64,000 nucleotides of DNA from Chryseobacterium sp. Leaf394 (lineage in GTDB: Bacteria; Bacteroidota; Bacteroidia; Flavobacteriales; Weeksellaceae), in assembly GCF_001424105.1 (NCBI RefSeq), contig NZ_LMQH01000011.1, forward strand, positions 586,004-650,003, written 5' to 3'. Numbering within the stretch: the first letter of the stretch is position 1; each line of letters starts with the position of its first letter. The notes beneath the pieces are model-generated. The model saw nothing but the letters and a program-made list of their open reading frames with translations. It was not told the DNA's origin and searched no databases. Positions 33,457 to 43,382 of this stretch are shown one piece after another. The translations under genes and the position numbers were made by a program.

Positions 33457-36318
33457 ATGAAAAAATCCTATTATAGCATAGGAAGTATGGGTTGTGTCTT
33501 TATGCTGGCTGTGATATGCAGTCAAGCGGAGGCGCAGGACAGATTGATTAAAAAAGAGGTAAGGAAAGAGGTTAATGCTGTGGACTCAACACGCACAGCT
33601 GTCAAAGGCGATTCTATTCGTCCAGGTGATGTGAAGGGAATTGATGAGGTGGTGCTGAATACGGGCTATTATAAGGTTCGTGACAGGGAGAGGACGGGTA
33701 GTATTTCGAAGGTTGGTTCGGCAGATATTGAGAATCAGCCTGTATCTAATGTTCTTGCGGCAGCGCAGGGCAGGATGGCTGGGGTTTCTATTACGCAGAG
33801 TTCAGGTGTTGCAGGGGCGGGGTTTGATATTCAGATCAGGGGGAGGAACTCTCTGCGTAACAGAGGGAATTCTGAAGTTGACGGGAATGTTCCGCTGTAT
33901 ATTATTGACGGTGTTCCTGTAGGTGGAAGCACGATCTCAAGATATGCGGGCGGGGTACTGCCTAATGCGGATATCAATCCATTGAATGCGATCAATCCCA
34001 ATGATATTGAAAGCTTTGAGATTCTGAAGGATGCTGATGCGACGGCGATCTATGGTTCCAGGGGTGCGAACGGGGTGATTCTTGTAACCACTAAGAAAGG
34101 GAAGAAAGGCAATGCTAAGGTGACTTTGAATTCTTCCTATGGTCTGAGCCATGCCATTTCCAATCTGAAGATGATGAATACGGAGCAGTATATCACTATG
34201 AGAAAGCAGGCATATGCCAACAGCAATATCACAGTATATCCTGCCACGGCGTATGATGTGAATGGGAAATGGGATGTAAACAGGTTTACGGACTGGCGGA
34301 AGGAACTGATCGGGGATCAGGCAACACTCTCGGCCAATCAGCTTTCGTTGAGCGGGGGAAGTGAGACAACGGCATTTTTGCTGAGCCTGGGACATAATGA
34401 ACAGACGACTGTATTCGGGCAGGATTTCAAGTACAGAACCAATACGGTTTCCGGAAATATCAATCACCGTTCTCTTGACAGGAAGTTCAGTTTCAATATG
34501 TCCAACCAGTTTTCTGCAATGGACAATAACCTGATCAGTTCTGACATTACGCGTTCTGCTCATCTGCTTTCTCCGAATGCTCCGTCACTGTATTCTCCTG
34601 ACGGGAGCCTGAACTGGGAAAGCGGAACGTTTACCAATCCGGTAGCTGCATATGAGAATTCCTATTCCAATGACCAGCTTCAGTTTCTGACGAATATGAG
34701 TACAGAATATGAAGCGTTCAGGAATTTCAGAATCAAACTGAATGGCGGTATTACCTATCAGACATTGGAGGAATGGTCACTACGTCCCAATACGGCATTC
34801 AATCCTGCATCAGGAACAACCCCTGCCAATTCACAGGCATCCAAAAGCAACAATAACCGGTTTTCAATGATTGTAGAACCTCAGCTCAGTTACCTTTGGA
34901 AAAGGGAGAAGCATCAGGTTGATGTTCTAGCGGGAGCTACTTATCAGAGGGATAAGGCAGGACAGGGAGCGATTCAGGGAATAGGATTTGAAAGCAATTC
35001 TTTTATTTACAACATCGGTGCTGCACAGACCAAGGTAATATTGGACCATATCAATACAGAATACCGCTATGCTGCATTTTTCGGTAGGGTGAACTACCAG
35101 TTTGACAAAAAGTATATCCTGAATATCACAGGAAGAAGGGATGGCAGCAGCAGATTCGGACCCAACAACAAGTATGCAAACTTCGGAGCGGTAGGAGCCG
35201 CATGGCTTTTTTCTGAAGAGCAGTGGCTGAAGGACAGTTCCTGGCTGAGCTTTGGCAAACTGAGAGGAAGCTACGGTACGTCAGGAAGTGATAATATAGG
35301 AGATTTCCAGTACCTGGATACGTTTACAACTTCAACACTGATCTATAACGGGGTGACGGGTCTGATTCCTTCAAAACTTTATAATCCTGATTTCAGTTGG
35401 GAACGGACTGTGAAAATGGAAGCAGCCTTAGAACTGGGACTATTTAAGAACAGGCTGAATTTGAGCGGTGCTTATTACCGCAACCGCTCCGGCAATCAGC
35501 TGGTAGGATATCAGCTTCCTGCAGTAACAGGATTTACTTCGGTGCTTTCCAACCTGGATGCAGTGATTCAGAATACAGGTCTTGAAATAGAGGTCAGCGG
35601 GAAGATTGTACAGTCCAAGGACTTTACATGGAACTCTTCGTTTAACATCAGTTTTCCACGGAATAAGCTGATCTCTTTTCCGGGTATTGAAGGTTCTACT
35701 TATGCCAATACGTATGTTGTAGGTCAGCCGGTGAGCATTATCAAAGTTTATCAACTGAACGGAATCAATCCGGCAACGGGTGTTTATCAGTTTACGGATT
35801 TTAACGGTGACGGTACGATTTCAGCTGCCGGTGACCGCCAGCTGATCAGAAATATAGGACAGAAGTTTTTTGGAGGGTTGAGCAGCAGTATGGCGTATAA
35901 GAATCTGAACCTGTCATTCCTGATACAGTTTGTAAAGCAGCAAAGCAGGAATTACAATGCGGCGATAGCTTCTCCCGGAAATATGAACAATCTTCCTGTG
36001 GAAGCATTGAATGTGTGGTCTGCTGAAAATCCGACGGGATTGTATATGCCTTACCGTCCGACGCCGCATCCGTCGCATACTTTGTTTCAGACGAGTGATG
36101 CCAGTGTTTCTGATGCATCATTTATAAGGTTGAAGAATGTACAGCTAAATTATTCCATACCTGTTAAGCAGACGGTTTTCAGGGAAGTGAAAGTCTTTCT
36201 GCAGGGACAGAACCTGGTAACGCTGACTAAATTTTTTGGCATCGACCCGGAACTGGGATCTGCCACATTTTTACCGCCCCTTAGAACGGTTTCATTTGGA
36301 CTGCAGCTGAGCCTGTAA
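33457..36318 (+). CDS. SusC/RagA-type TonB-linked outer-membrane receptor
   Basis: This is a 953-residue beta-barrel importer. The start at 33457 gives a normal signal peptide (MKKSYYSIG ... SQAEAQ). The in-frame ATG at 33397 would add 20 residues ahead of it and lies in a hairpin. The TonB box region is GIDEVVLNTGYY. The plug domain carries PVSNVLAAAQGRMAGVSI, IQIRGRNSL, PLYIIDGVPV and ATAIYGSRGANGVILVTTKKG. The remainder is barrel strands. The usual N-terminal carboxypeptidase-D-like domain is missing, replaced by a short charged linker. With the SusD-like lipoprotein it forms a nutrient-uptake complex. A coupled peptidase suggests peptides as substrate. The G+C is visibly higher than in the defence genes. 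Confidence 0.94.
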   Translation: MKKSYYSIGSMGCVFMLAVICSQAEAQDRLIKKEVRKEVNAVDSTRTAVKGDSIRPGDVKGIDEVVLNTGYYKVRDRERTGSISKVGSADIENQPVSNVLAAAQGRMAGVSITQSSGVAGAGFDIQIRGRNSLRNRGNSEVDGNVPLYIIDGVPVGGSTISRYAGGVLPNADINPLNAINPNDIESFEILKDADATAIYGSRGANGVILVTTKKGKKGNAKVTLNSSYGLSHAISNLKMMNTEQYITMRKQAYANSNITVYPATAYDVNGKWDVNRFTDWRKELIGDQATLSANQLSLSGGSETTAFLLSLGHNEQTTVFGQDFKYRTNTVSGNINHRSLDRKFSFNMSNQFSAMDNNLISSDITRSAHLLSPNAPSLYSPDGSLNWESGTFTNPVAAYENSYSNDQLQFLTNMSTEYEAFRNFRIKLNGGITYQTLEEWSLRPNTAFNPASGTTPANSQASKSNNNRFSMIVEPQLSYLWKREKHQVDVLAGATYQRDKAGQGAIQGIGFESNSFIYNIGAAQTKVILDHINTEYRYAAFFGRVNYQFDKKYILNITGRRDGSSRFGPNNKYANFGAVGAAWLFSEEQWLKDSSWLSFGKLRGSYGTSGSDNIGDFQYLDTFTTSTLIYNGVTGLIPSKLYNPDFSWERTVKMEAALELGLFKNRLNLSGAYYRNRSGNQLVGYQLPAVTGFTSVLSNLDAVIQNTGLEIEVSGKIVQSKDFTWNSSFNISFPRNKLISFPGIEGSTYANTYVVGQPVSIIKVYQLNGINPATGVYQFTDFNGDGTISAAGDRQLIRNIGQKFFGGLSSSMAYKNLNLSFLIQFVKQQSRNYNAAIASPGNMNNLPVEALNVWSAENPTGLYMPYRPTPHPSHTLFQTSDASVSDASFIRLKNVQLNYSIPVKQTVFREVKVFLQGQNLVTLTKFFGIDPELGSATFLPPLRTVSFGLQLSL

Positions 36319-36372
36319 TGCCAGGACAATGTATGCGGATCATAACTAATGATAATCAATAAACAGACAACA

Positions 36373-37752
36373 ATGAAAAATTTAACACTATATACTAAAA
36401 AATGGGCAGGAGTGGTTCTTGTATCCTTTATGCTCTTTTCCTGTGAAAAAATACTTGAGACGGATCTTCCTGAAAATCAGATTGAGTCGGAGACCGTATT
36501 TGAAAATGTACAGACAGCAAATTCTGTTCTCTCGGGGCTTTATGCCGGGCTCTTCGATTCTTCTCCGGTCTCAGGTGACCAGAGCGGATACAGCCTTGGT
36601 CTTTACACAGACGATCTTGATTTTTATGCCTTAAGCAATACGAGCGGTTTGCTGGAGATTGCCAACAATACGCTCAATGACGCCAATGCTACGACTTCAT
36701 CGTTCTGGACAGCGGCTTATCAGAAAGTCTATGTATGTAATACGATTTTGGAAGGGATTGAATATTCTCAGGGCATAGGATTAGCAGACCGGCAGAGAAT
36801 CAAAGGGGAAGCTTTGGCCATAAGATCCCTGCTGTTCTTTTATCTGCAGCAAATCTATGGGGATATACCTTATCCTGTGACTACGAACTATCTGATTAAT
36901 CAGTCAATCTCCAAAACACCTTCTGCCGAGGTGATGAACAGACTTGAGCTGGATTTGGAGGAGGCTGTGGGATTGCTTCCGGATGCTTACAGGAATGCGG
37001 AAAGAATTTTCATCAATAAGAAGGCTGCCCAGTTGCTTCTTGCCAAGGTTTACATGCAGCAGCTGAAGTCTCAGCAGGCCGAAACTGTTTTAAAATCTGT
37101 TGTTCAGAGTTCCCTGTATCAGTTTCAGAATGACCTGACGAAGGTATTTCTGAAATCGGGAACGCACATCATCTGGCAGCTCAAACCAAGAAACAATACT
37201 GATGCTGTTAAGGAAGCAACAGCTTATTACTTCGCCAATGCAGCGCCGCTTTATGTTGCAGCGTCATCATTACTGGTCAGTTCATTTACAGCTGGTGATC
37301 TTCGAAAATCTCAATGGATGGCTGCGGTAACCGTTGGCGGGACGACTTGGTACCGTATTGAAAAATACAAGGCAAGATCTGCCAACACAACTGAATATTC
37401 CATTGTATTCAGGCTTGAAGAAGCCTATTTGCTTTTGGCGGAAGCATTGGCAAGGCAGAATAAAACGGCGGATGCGATACCGTTTATCAATCCGATCAGG
37501 CAAAGATCAGGTCAGGTTATGCTTCCCGTTTCAGTAACGCAGCAGGTATTACTGGATGAGATTGTAAAGGAAAACAGAAAAGAGTTCTTTACAGAAATGG
37601 GAAACCGTTTCCTGACACTAAAAAGATTTGGTTTGTTGGATACACTGATTCAGACGAAACCCAACTGGAAGAATTACCACCGGAATTGGCCTCTTCCCCA
37701 AAGTGAGCTGCTGTTGAATAAAAATTTGAATCCTCAAAACCAGGGATACTGA
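36373..37752 (+). CDS. SusD/RagB-type substrate-binding lipoprotein
   Basis: This is a 459-residue surface lipoprotein with a lipobox at LFSC24. The SusD fold is supported by NLTLY ... ESETVFENVQTANSVLSGLYAGLFD, the TPR-like helices AIRSLLFFYLQQIYGDIPY and KAAQLLLAKVYMQQL, and the C-terminal signature RLEEAYLLLAEALARQN ... ENRKEFFTEMGNRFLTLKRFG. The start at 36373 is preferred because it gives the signal peptide directly. It works with the SusC receptor 55 bases upstream and shares one base with the peptidase gene downstream (TGATG). Confidence 0.93.
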   Translation: MKNLTLYTKKWAGVVLVSFMLFSCEKILETDLPENQIESETVFENVQTANSVLSGLYAGLFDSSPVSGDQSGYSLGLYTDDLDFYALSNTSGLLEIANNTLNDANATTSSFWTAAYQKVYVCNTILEGIEYSQGIGLADRQRIKGEALAIRSLLFFYLQQIYGDIPYPVTTNYLINQSISKTPSAEVMNRLELDLEEAVGLLPDAYRNAERIFINKKAAQLLLAKVYMQQLKSQQAETVLKSVVQSSLYQFQNDLTKVFLKSGTHIIWQLKPRNNTDAVKEATAYYFANAAPLYVAASSLLVSSFTAGDLRKSQWMAAVTVGGTTWYRIEKYKARSANTTEYSIVFRLEEAYLLLAEALARQNKTADAIPFINPIRQRSGQVMLPVSVTQQVLLDEIVKENRKEFFTEMGNRFLTLKRFGLLDTLIQTKPNWKNYHRNWPLPQSELLLNKNLNPQNQGY

Positions 37753-40241
37753 TGGTCAGGTTTTTTTTACTTCTGGTATTTTGTGCAGGAATTTTTATTT
37801 CTGCACAGAAAACAGGGGGGTCAACGGAGAGGAACATGCGGGAATATGCGAACATCAGAATCCTGGCTTCGTCTTCGGATCAGCGCTATGTAGCTTTACA
37901 TAAAACTTACAAAATCAACAGCGATACTGTTTTGGTATTTGACCGGAAGTCTGCAAATCCAATAGCTGACACGACACTGGGTCAATCTGATGTTTCGTTT
38001 TTGACTGATGAAACAATACTTTCATCAGGATATAACAAAGCCGGGCTTCTAAATCTTCGAAGCAGAAAGGCAAAATCTTTTGATGGTGTGAAACGCACTG
38101 TAGTTTTGAAGGATAGCAAACAGTTTGTTATTGAAGACGGTAAAGGAACTATTACCGTATACAGTCAGAATGGAAACTTGCTGAAAACGCTGACGGATGT
38201 AACAGAACTTGTTGGTAACGGGAAGGTACTGTATGCTGTGAGAAAAGGAGCAGGCAGTACATATGAGATTATTAAATGGGACGGCCAAGGGATGAAGCGT
38301 GTTTATTACACCGGTTATAAAATAAATAAAATAGCATTTTTAGATTCAGGGAAATTTCTGACGGTCAATAAAAACAAAGCCGTCGGGAATAGTAATGTTT
38401 TTACCGTAGCTGTAGTGAGAATTACTGATGATAAAATATTTCAAAGTGATGCAGTTAGCTCATTCAAAAACGACAGGATCAATGTAACCCAGATATATAA
38501 TGAAGAAGTCTTTCTGGTTGATTTTCAAAAAACAGAGAGGCCTGTGGAAAGCAACATGCTGGAAATATGGTATGCAGGTGATAAAACATTAAGAGATCAA
38601 AAGACAGGAAGTCTTTCGCATGATTACTATGTCTGGAATGTCCGGGATGATAAAGTTAAGCAACTGTCTGTACAACAATTTAATAATTATGTAGGGATGC
38701 TGGATTCACGGTTTCTTTGGGCATACAGCAGTGATGAAAACTTCAGTTATACTGGAGAGAGGGAGTTTGATATTTATCTTTATGATACTGAAACCGGTAA
38801 ATCAGAAAAAATATTTGAGCGGACCGGCAGACTGATAGCTTCTGCTGACAGAAGATATACGTTGGGATATGAAGTCAACAGAAAAGGGTGGTTACTCTAC
38901 GATCACCTTAATAAAAAATCGGAAAATCTTCACTTGCCTTTACAGGCTTCAAATCCTGTTTTTACCGATACTGGTGCTGAAATCCTGTTTGAAACGGACA
39001 CTGATCTTCTGAAATATCATGTAAAATCAAAATCCTCAGAACTGCTTAACATAGGGAAAGGAGAGAAAGTAAAATTCTATAAGTTTAATCCTGAAGTAGT
39101 TCATGGATTCAGTACTTTCATCGCATCAATCAGCCAGATAAAAACGGGAGAAAGCCTTTTACTAAATGTGAATAGGTATTTGCAGGATGATAGTGCATAC
39201 TATGCTTTTGATCAGTATAAGCTTACTGAAATTATACCTTTCACAAGAGAACATGTGAGAGAATTTACGTACAGTCCTAAAGCTGAAGTATTCTTTTCCG
39301 TAGAGGAAAATTTTAACCGACCTGCGGTATTAAATCAAAGAGAAGCTGGCAGTGCAAAAAGTAAACTGTTGTACAGTAGTACTCCGGCGGAAAACAGGAT
39401 AGCAAGTCTTAAACAGGAGATCCTCCATTATAAAAATAGCTTAGGACAGCCTCTAAAAGGAGTATTGTATTATCCTGTTGATTATAATCCTGAAAAGAAA
39501 TATCCTATGATAGTACATATTTATGGGATATTGCATACTGGTGCAAATAAATTCTTTTCCTCAGAATTGGGTAATAATGGCTTCAGTAAAAAGTTACTGG
39601 TGGAAAATGGTTATTTTGTATTTCAACCGGATATTGTACCTGATGGAAGAGGAATGGGCAGAGCAGCTCTGGATTGTGTGAACGCCGGTTTGGATGCCGT
39701 TCTCAAAAACATCAATATTGATGCAGCAAAAATTGGATTGATAGGACATTCACTGGGAGGTTATGAAACTAATTTTATTGCAACTCAATCAGACAGGTTC
39801 GCAGCTTATGTTTCAGGTGCTTCTTTGGGCGATATCACCAGTTTTTACTTTTCGTTTAATGACCTTTTCAAAGTTGCAGACTATTCCAGATTCGAGTCCG
39901 GGCAGTTTGCGATGAACGCATCCTACGCCGAAAATAAGGAGTTGTATTTCAGGAATAATCCTGTTAATTATGTTGAGAATGTCAATGCGCCTGTGCTCAT
40001 GTGGTCCGGAAAAAAAGATATCAATGCTCCCACAAGTCAGACGATGAATTTTTTTATGGGACTGCTGAGAAACAGGAAAAGAGCTGTAGCATTATTGTAT
40101 GATAGCCAAAAGCACAGTATTGCTATAAACTCTAAGGAAATTGTGGATTTGAACAGCCGGATCCTGGACTGGTGGAATTATTTTTTGAAGGATAAAAAAG
40201 AAATAGAATGGATCAATAAGGAAACAAAGGATGCTCTGTAG
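37752..40241 (+). CDS. S9-family (prolyl oligopeptidase-like) secreted peptidase
   Basis: This is an 829-residue protein with a signal peptide (MVRFFLLLVFCAGIFISAQ). The N-terminal about 560 residues are beta-propeller-like. The C-terminal alpha/beta-hydrolase domain has the nucleophile Ser near 667 in IGHSLGGYE, a likely Asp near 756 in WSGKKDINAP and His near 788 in SQKHSIA, the S9 order. HIYGILHTGANKFFSSELGNNGF and DGRGMGR precede the nucleophile. The gene overlaps the SusD gene by one base, so peptide binding, import and cleavage are encoded together. It would act in the periplasm or at the cell surface. Confidence 0.92.
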   Translation: MVRFFLLLVFCAGIFISAQKTGGSTERNMREYANIRILASSSDQRYVALHKTYKINSDTVLVFDRKSANPIADTTLGQSDVSFLTDETILSSGYNKAGLLNLRSRKAKSFDGVKRTVVLKDSKQFVIEDGKGTITVYSQNGNLLKTLTDVTELVGNGKVLYAVRKGAGSTYEIIKWDGQGMKRVYYTGYKINKIAFLDSGKFLTVNKNKAVGNSNVFTVAVVRITDDKIFQSDAVSSFKNDRINVTQIYNEEVFLVDFQKTERPVESNMLEIWYAGDKTLRDQKTGSLSHDYYVWNVRDDKVKQLSVQQFNNYVGMLDSRFLWAYSSDENFSYTGEREFDIYLYDTETGKSEKIFERTGRLIASADRRYTLGYEVNRKGWLLYDHLNKKSENLHLPLQASNPVFTDTGAEILFETDTDLLKYHVKSKSSELLNIGKGEKVKFYKFNPEVVHGFSTFIASISQIKTGESLLLNVNRYLQDDSAYYAFDQYKLTEIIPFTREHVREFTYSPKAEVFFSVEENFNRPAVLNQREAGSAKSKLLYSSTPAENRIASLKQEILHYKNSLGQPLKGVLYYPVDYNPEKKYPMIVHIYGILHTGANKFFSSELGNNGFSKKLLVENGYFVFQPDIVPDGRGMGRAALDCVNAGLDAVLKNINIDAAKIGLIGHSLGGYETNFIATQSDRFAAYVSGASLGDITSFYFSFNDLFKVADYSRFESGQFAMNASYAENKELYFRNNPVNYVENVNAPVLMWSGKKDINAPTSQTMNFFMGLLRNRKRAVALLYDSQKHSIAINSKEIVDLNSRILDWWNYFLKDKKEIEWINKETKDAL

Positions 40242-40515
40242 CATCTTCGTTTCACAATTAATTTGTTGAGGATATTTGTAATTCTACATGTCAGTCTAGA
40301 AATCCTATAAATATGAAAGACATATATTTTTAATAACATGATAAGATTTCTAAAAAGTAAATTGTCTGTTTACTTACATCATCAAAATGGCATTTATAAA
40401 ATCGTTTGTTGATATTTTGATTTACTATTTTTCGCCAATTTCTGTAATCATTATATTCATTTCCTTTTTGATTATTTATTAATAAAGAGTTAATATCATC
40501 TATTGTTTTTAAACT

Positions 40516-40953
40516 TCACTCAATCTGGTAGATGTAATCATACTTTATTTTTTTAGCCCTTTTCTCCAAATCTTTAATAGTGTATTTTTGATTCTGAATT
40601 TCAATGCTTTGTAACCTCGATTGCCAATTATAATTTTTTGATTTTACAATCCTTGTTGTTGAAAATGCAGGTAACTCAACACTGATTGCAGAGTCCTTGA
40701 CAAATGTTTTTTTTAAAGACTTAAGATTTTTATTTTTGATAAAATACTCAGGCTTTACTATTTCGTTTATATAATTAAAACCGAGCCATCCGTAAGTATC
40801 TTGTTCAGGATAATTCGGAATTTTCTCTCTGAAATTAATTTTTATAATTTGTTTCGAGGACGTTAAATTTTGTATAAAAAATTCTGTCGAAACTGAACAT
40901 CCAAAAAGTAAAAAAAGAGAAATAAATCCTATAAATATTTTAATTTGCTTCAT
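40516..40953 (-). CDS. Small lipoprotein of unknown function
   Basis: This is a 145-residue protein with a clear lipoprotein signal (FISLFLLFGCSVS, Cys19). The mature part is basic and strand-rich, with no recognised domain. It stands alone between the peptidase operon and the T9SS-sorted protein gene. The stretch 40242-40515 before it holds no gene that I can see. Confidence 0.7.
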   Translation of the reverse strand: MKQIKIFIGFISLFLLFGCSVSTEFFIQNLTSSKQIIKINFREKIPNYPEQDTYGWLGFNYINEIVKPEYFIKNKNLKSLKKTFVKDSAISVELPAFSTTRIVKSKNYNWQSRLQSIEIQNQKYTIKDLEKRAKKIKYDYIYQIE

Positions 40954-41121
40954 GTGGAGAAGTATTTAATATTAGCAATAGTTCCTACAAATTCACACTG
41001 TATTGTCTGTGGGCATTAAAGAGATAGAGCATATTTAATTCTTATATCTTCCTTTTCTGAGATTTTTAATGACTGTAAAATTATTTAGGTTTATAATGTC
41101 TAATTGCTATCACAATTAGAA

Positions 41122-42999
41122 TTATTTCTTAATAAATTTTTCACTGACCTCAGTTTTTGCGGTTTTTAATTTTATAAAATAGATTCCTTTATTTAATTGA
41201 CTTGTATCAACCGAAGAATTTTCTAAAGTTAAGTTTCCGGTTTTTAAAAGCTGACCGGCTGAAGAGTAAATTTCAAAAGATTTTAAAGCTTCTTTGCTGT
41301 TGATATTTAGAATATCGTGTACAGGGTTCGGGTATATACTGATTTCTGCCTGGGCTGATGTCTCCTCAACCGACATCTGTCCGCAGGTCGACTTTGCAAG
41401 TTTAGAAATGAAAAATTGAGATTTCCCACTGTTTCCAGCTGCTATGAGTGTATTTACTCCATCAGAGGTATCTGTAAAAAGCTGGCTGTGAAAGAGGCCG
41501 CCCACTACATAATTACCGTCATTATCCACAGCAATTGCAGAAAGCTCATCCTGAAAACCGAAGTTGCTCTGTATTTCATTGGTTCCCAGTATGTCTCCAG
41601 TATCCTTATTCAGTCTCACCAATAAAGGATCTGCAAGATCATTTTGTGCTCTGGTCATTTGATAAGTCCCCCATTTGTCACCGATTGCCCCTTTAATAAA
41701 TGCCAGCTCGTTACCGTTAATAACCATAGATCCTCTCATAAACCGGTATCCCATGGGTGCGGTAGCAGTTAAACCGTCGTGAATCTTCGACCATTGTACA
41801 GTTCCTGAAGAATTAATCTTCAACACAAATGGATTGATCCCGCTGTTAAAAGGTAATGGAAAGCTGTAAGTGCCAAACGTCGCGATAGATGTAGGGTCTG
41901 TTCCTCTGTAATAATAACCTGAAAGATAAATATTAGATTCATTATCTTTTACAAGTCCGAATATTTTATCGTCCTGAGAGATGGTATTGGGTGTATTGAA
42001 TTCTTTTCTCCAGATTTCATTTCCATTGGAAGCATTTAGGGCCAGCATAAATCCGTCATTATTAAAAGGAACAGAATTATATGAAAAAGGAAATGGGTTT
42101 CCGAAGCCTGAACTTCTTGAGCCTGCAATATAATACCTGTCCAGAGTTTCATCATACAGCATATTTATTTTGCCTCCCCCAACAGCTGATGCCAGATTCC
42201 CTGTGACGGGAAGTAAAACCGGATTTGGTGCCGGCGTCATATTTCCATTATTGTTATTGAATTTTACAAGATAATACTGAAATGTATTTGTAAAAGTTGA
42301 GGGTACAGTTATCATTCCATTAAGGTGCGTTCCCGCTGCAAAACCCAAAACTGCATGAATATTTTTAGAGTTGTCCATACACCATACACCATTATCAGCG
42401 AATCTGACCGAATAACTTACATCGCCCTGCAGAGGCTTTTGCCACGCTAATGTGCCGTTTGAAGTATTATACTTTAGAAGGAATGCCGTATTAATCCCTG
42501 GATCAGGATCGGAGCTGTTATAAGCAACATTTACTACCGGCAGAGCAGTATTAACATCAAAGTGAGTCGCAGTGTACGTAGTAGGTGCATTAATGTTGGC
42601 TTGATTTACCACATTGGCCATGATATAAAGCCCTCCATTATTATCGGTCTCTAGTTTCCATGCACTTTCTCCGTCGCCATATCCGCCAATTGTCTGGCTC
42701 CAGCGAATATTTCCCTGACAATCTGTCGAGAATAGCAGCAGATCTCTAGAACCGTAATGTGTTACCGTTTGGCCGTCGAGTTGTGGAGTCCCCTGAAATA
42801 CAGAAGAAAGATAATAGTAATTATTTTGGTTATCCACGGCCACACTACGAATCATCTCATCGGTAGTCTCATTAAATCCGACACCACTGGAACCACTGTT
42901 TCCGCCACCTTGCCTGGCCCATTGCCACTGATAGGTCTGGGAAAATGTAGTTAGAGGTATTAATAAAAAAAAGAGCTTAATTTTAAATCGAGTAATCAT
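41122..42999 (-). CDS. Type IX secretion-sorted surface protein
   Basis: This is a 625-residue protein with a signal peptide (MITRFKIKLFFLLIPLTTFSQ). The body has repeated beta-propeller-like units (GGYGDGESAWKLETDNNGGLYI, DDKIFGLVKDNESNIYLSGYYY, DELSAIAVDNDGNYVVGGLF). The C-terminal about 75 residues are a type A T9SS sorting domain: EISIYPNPVHDILNI ... SSAGQLLKTGNL ... LNKGIYFIKLKT ... EKFIKK. It would be carried through the outer membrane by the T9SS and attached to the surface. The specific function is unknown. Confidence 0.9.
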   Translation of the reverse strand: MITRFKIKLFFLLIPLTTFSQTYQWQWARQGGGNSGSSGVGFNETTDEMIRSVAVDNQNNYYYLSSVFQGTPQLDGQTVTHYGSRDLLLFSTDCQGNIRWSQTIGGYGDGESAWKLETDNNGGLYIMANVVNQANINAPTTYTATHFDVNTALPVVNVAYNSSDPDPGINTAFLLKYNTSNGTLAWQKPLQGDVSYSVRFADNGVWCMDNSKNIHAVLGFAAGTHLNGMITVPSTFTNTFQYYLVKFNNNNGNMTPAPNPVLLPVTGNLASAVGGGKINMLYDETLDRYYIAGSRSSGFGNPFPFSYNSVPFNNDGFMLALNASNGNEIWRKEFNTPNTISQDDKIFGLVKDNESNIYLSGYYYRGTDPTSIATFGTYSFPLPFNSGINPFVLKINSSGTVQWSKIHDGLTATAPMGYRFMRGSMVINGNELAFIKGAIGDKWGTYQMTRAQNDLADPLLVRLNKDTGDILGTNEIQSNFGFQDELSAIAVDNDGNYVVGGLFHSQLFTDTSDGVNTLIAAGNSGKSQFFISKLAKSTCGQMSVEETSAQAEISIYPNPVHDILNINSKEALKSFEIYSSAGQLLKTGNLTLENSSVDTSQLNKGIYFIKLKTAKTEVSEKFIKK

Positions 43000-43382
43000 A
43001 GTAATTTGGTTTTAAAAATATCTGATAAAAATAGTATTTTTTTTAATATTTCAGTAATAGAGGATTTAATTTTGTGCAAGTATATTTAAATTAAACTTTC
43101 GTTCTGTGTTGGATTTTCTAAAGTTCAAATATTCGAATTCAGTATTTTCTTACCAAAAAAACATTTACGGAAATATGATTTCTGATCTTTAGTATCAATA
43201 TTTGTAATTAATATGTTTTTTGATCGTTTTTTGAGATTTAATTTAATCTACAACGGTTGGGTATTTGTGCAGGCGGGATAGAATACGAAAACCCTCTACT
43301 TGCTAAAAACTTAATTAATTGCGAAAGTCTTCGATGAAAACCTTCATACTCGCTTGTATAAATACCTTATTAGCAGAAGTTA
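43000..43382. other. Intergenic stretch with no recognised element
   Basis: About 380 bases of A+T-rich DNA lie between the T9SS-sorted protein and the PIN-domain gene. I see no gene, promoter box at a useful place, or convincing hairpin. The 3' part (43290-43382) is less A+T rich and might be a small remnant. Confidence 0.4.

Noticed and set aside
33937..34563. 208-residue leftward frame inside the SusC gene
   Set aside because: It is a shadow of the receptor's coding strand with no start context or recognisable domain.
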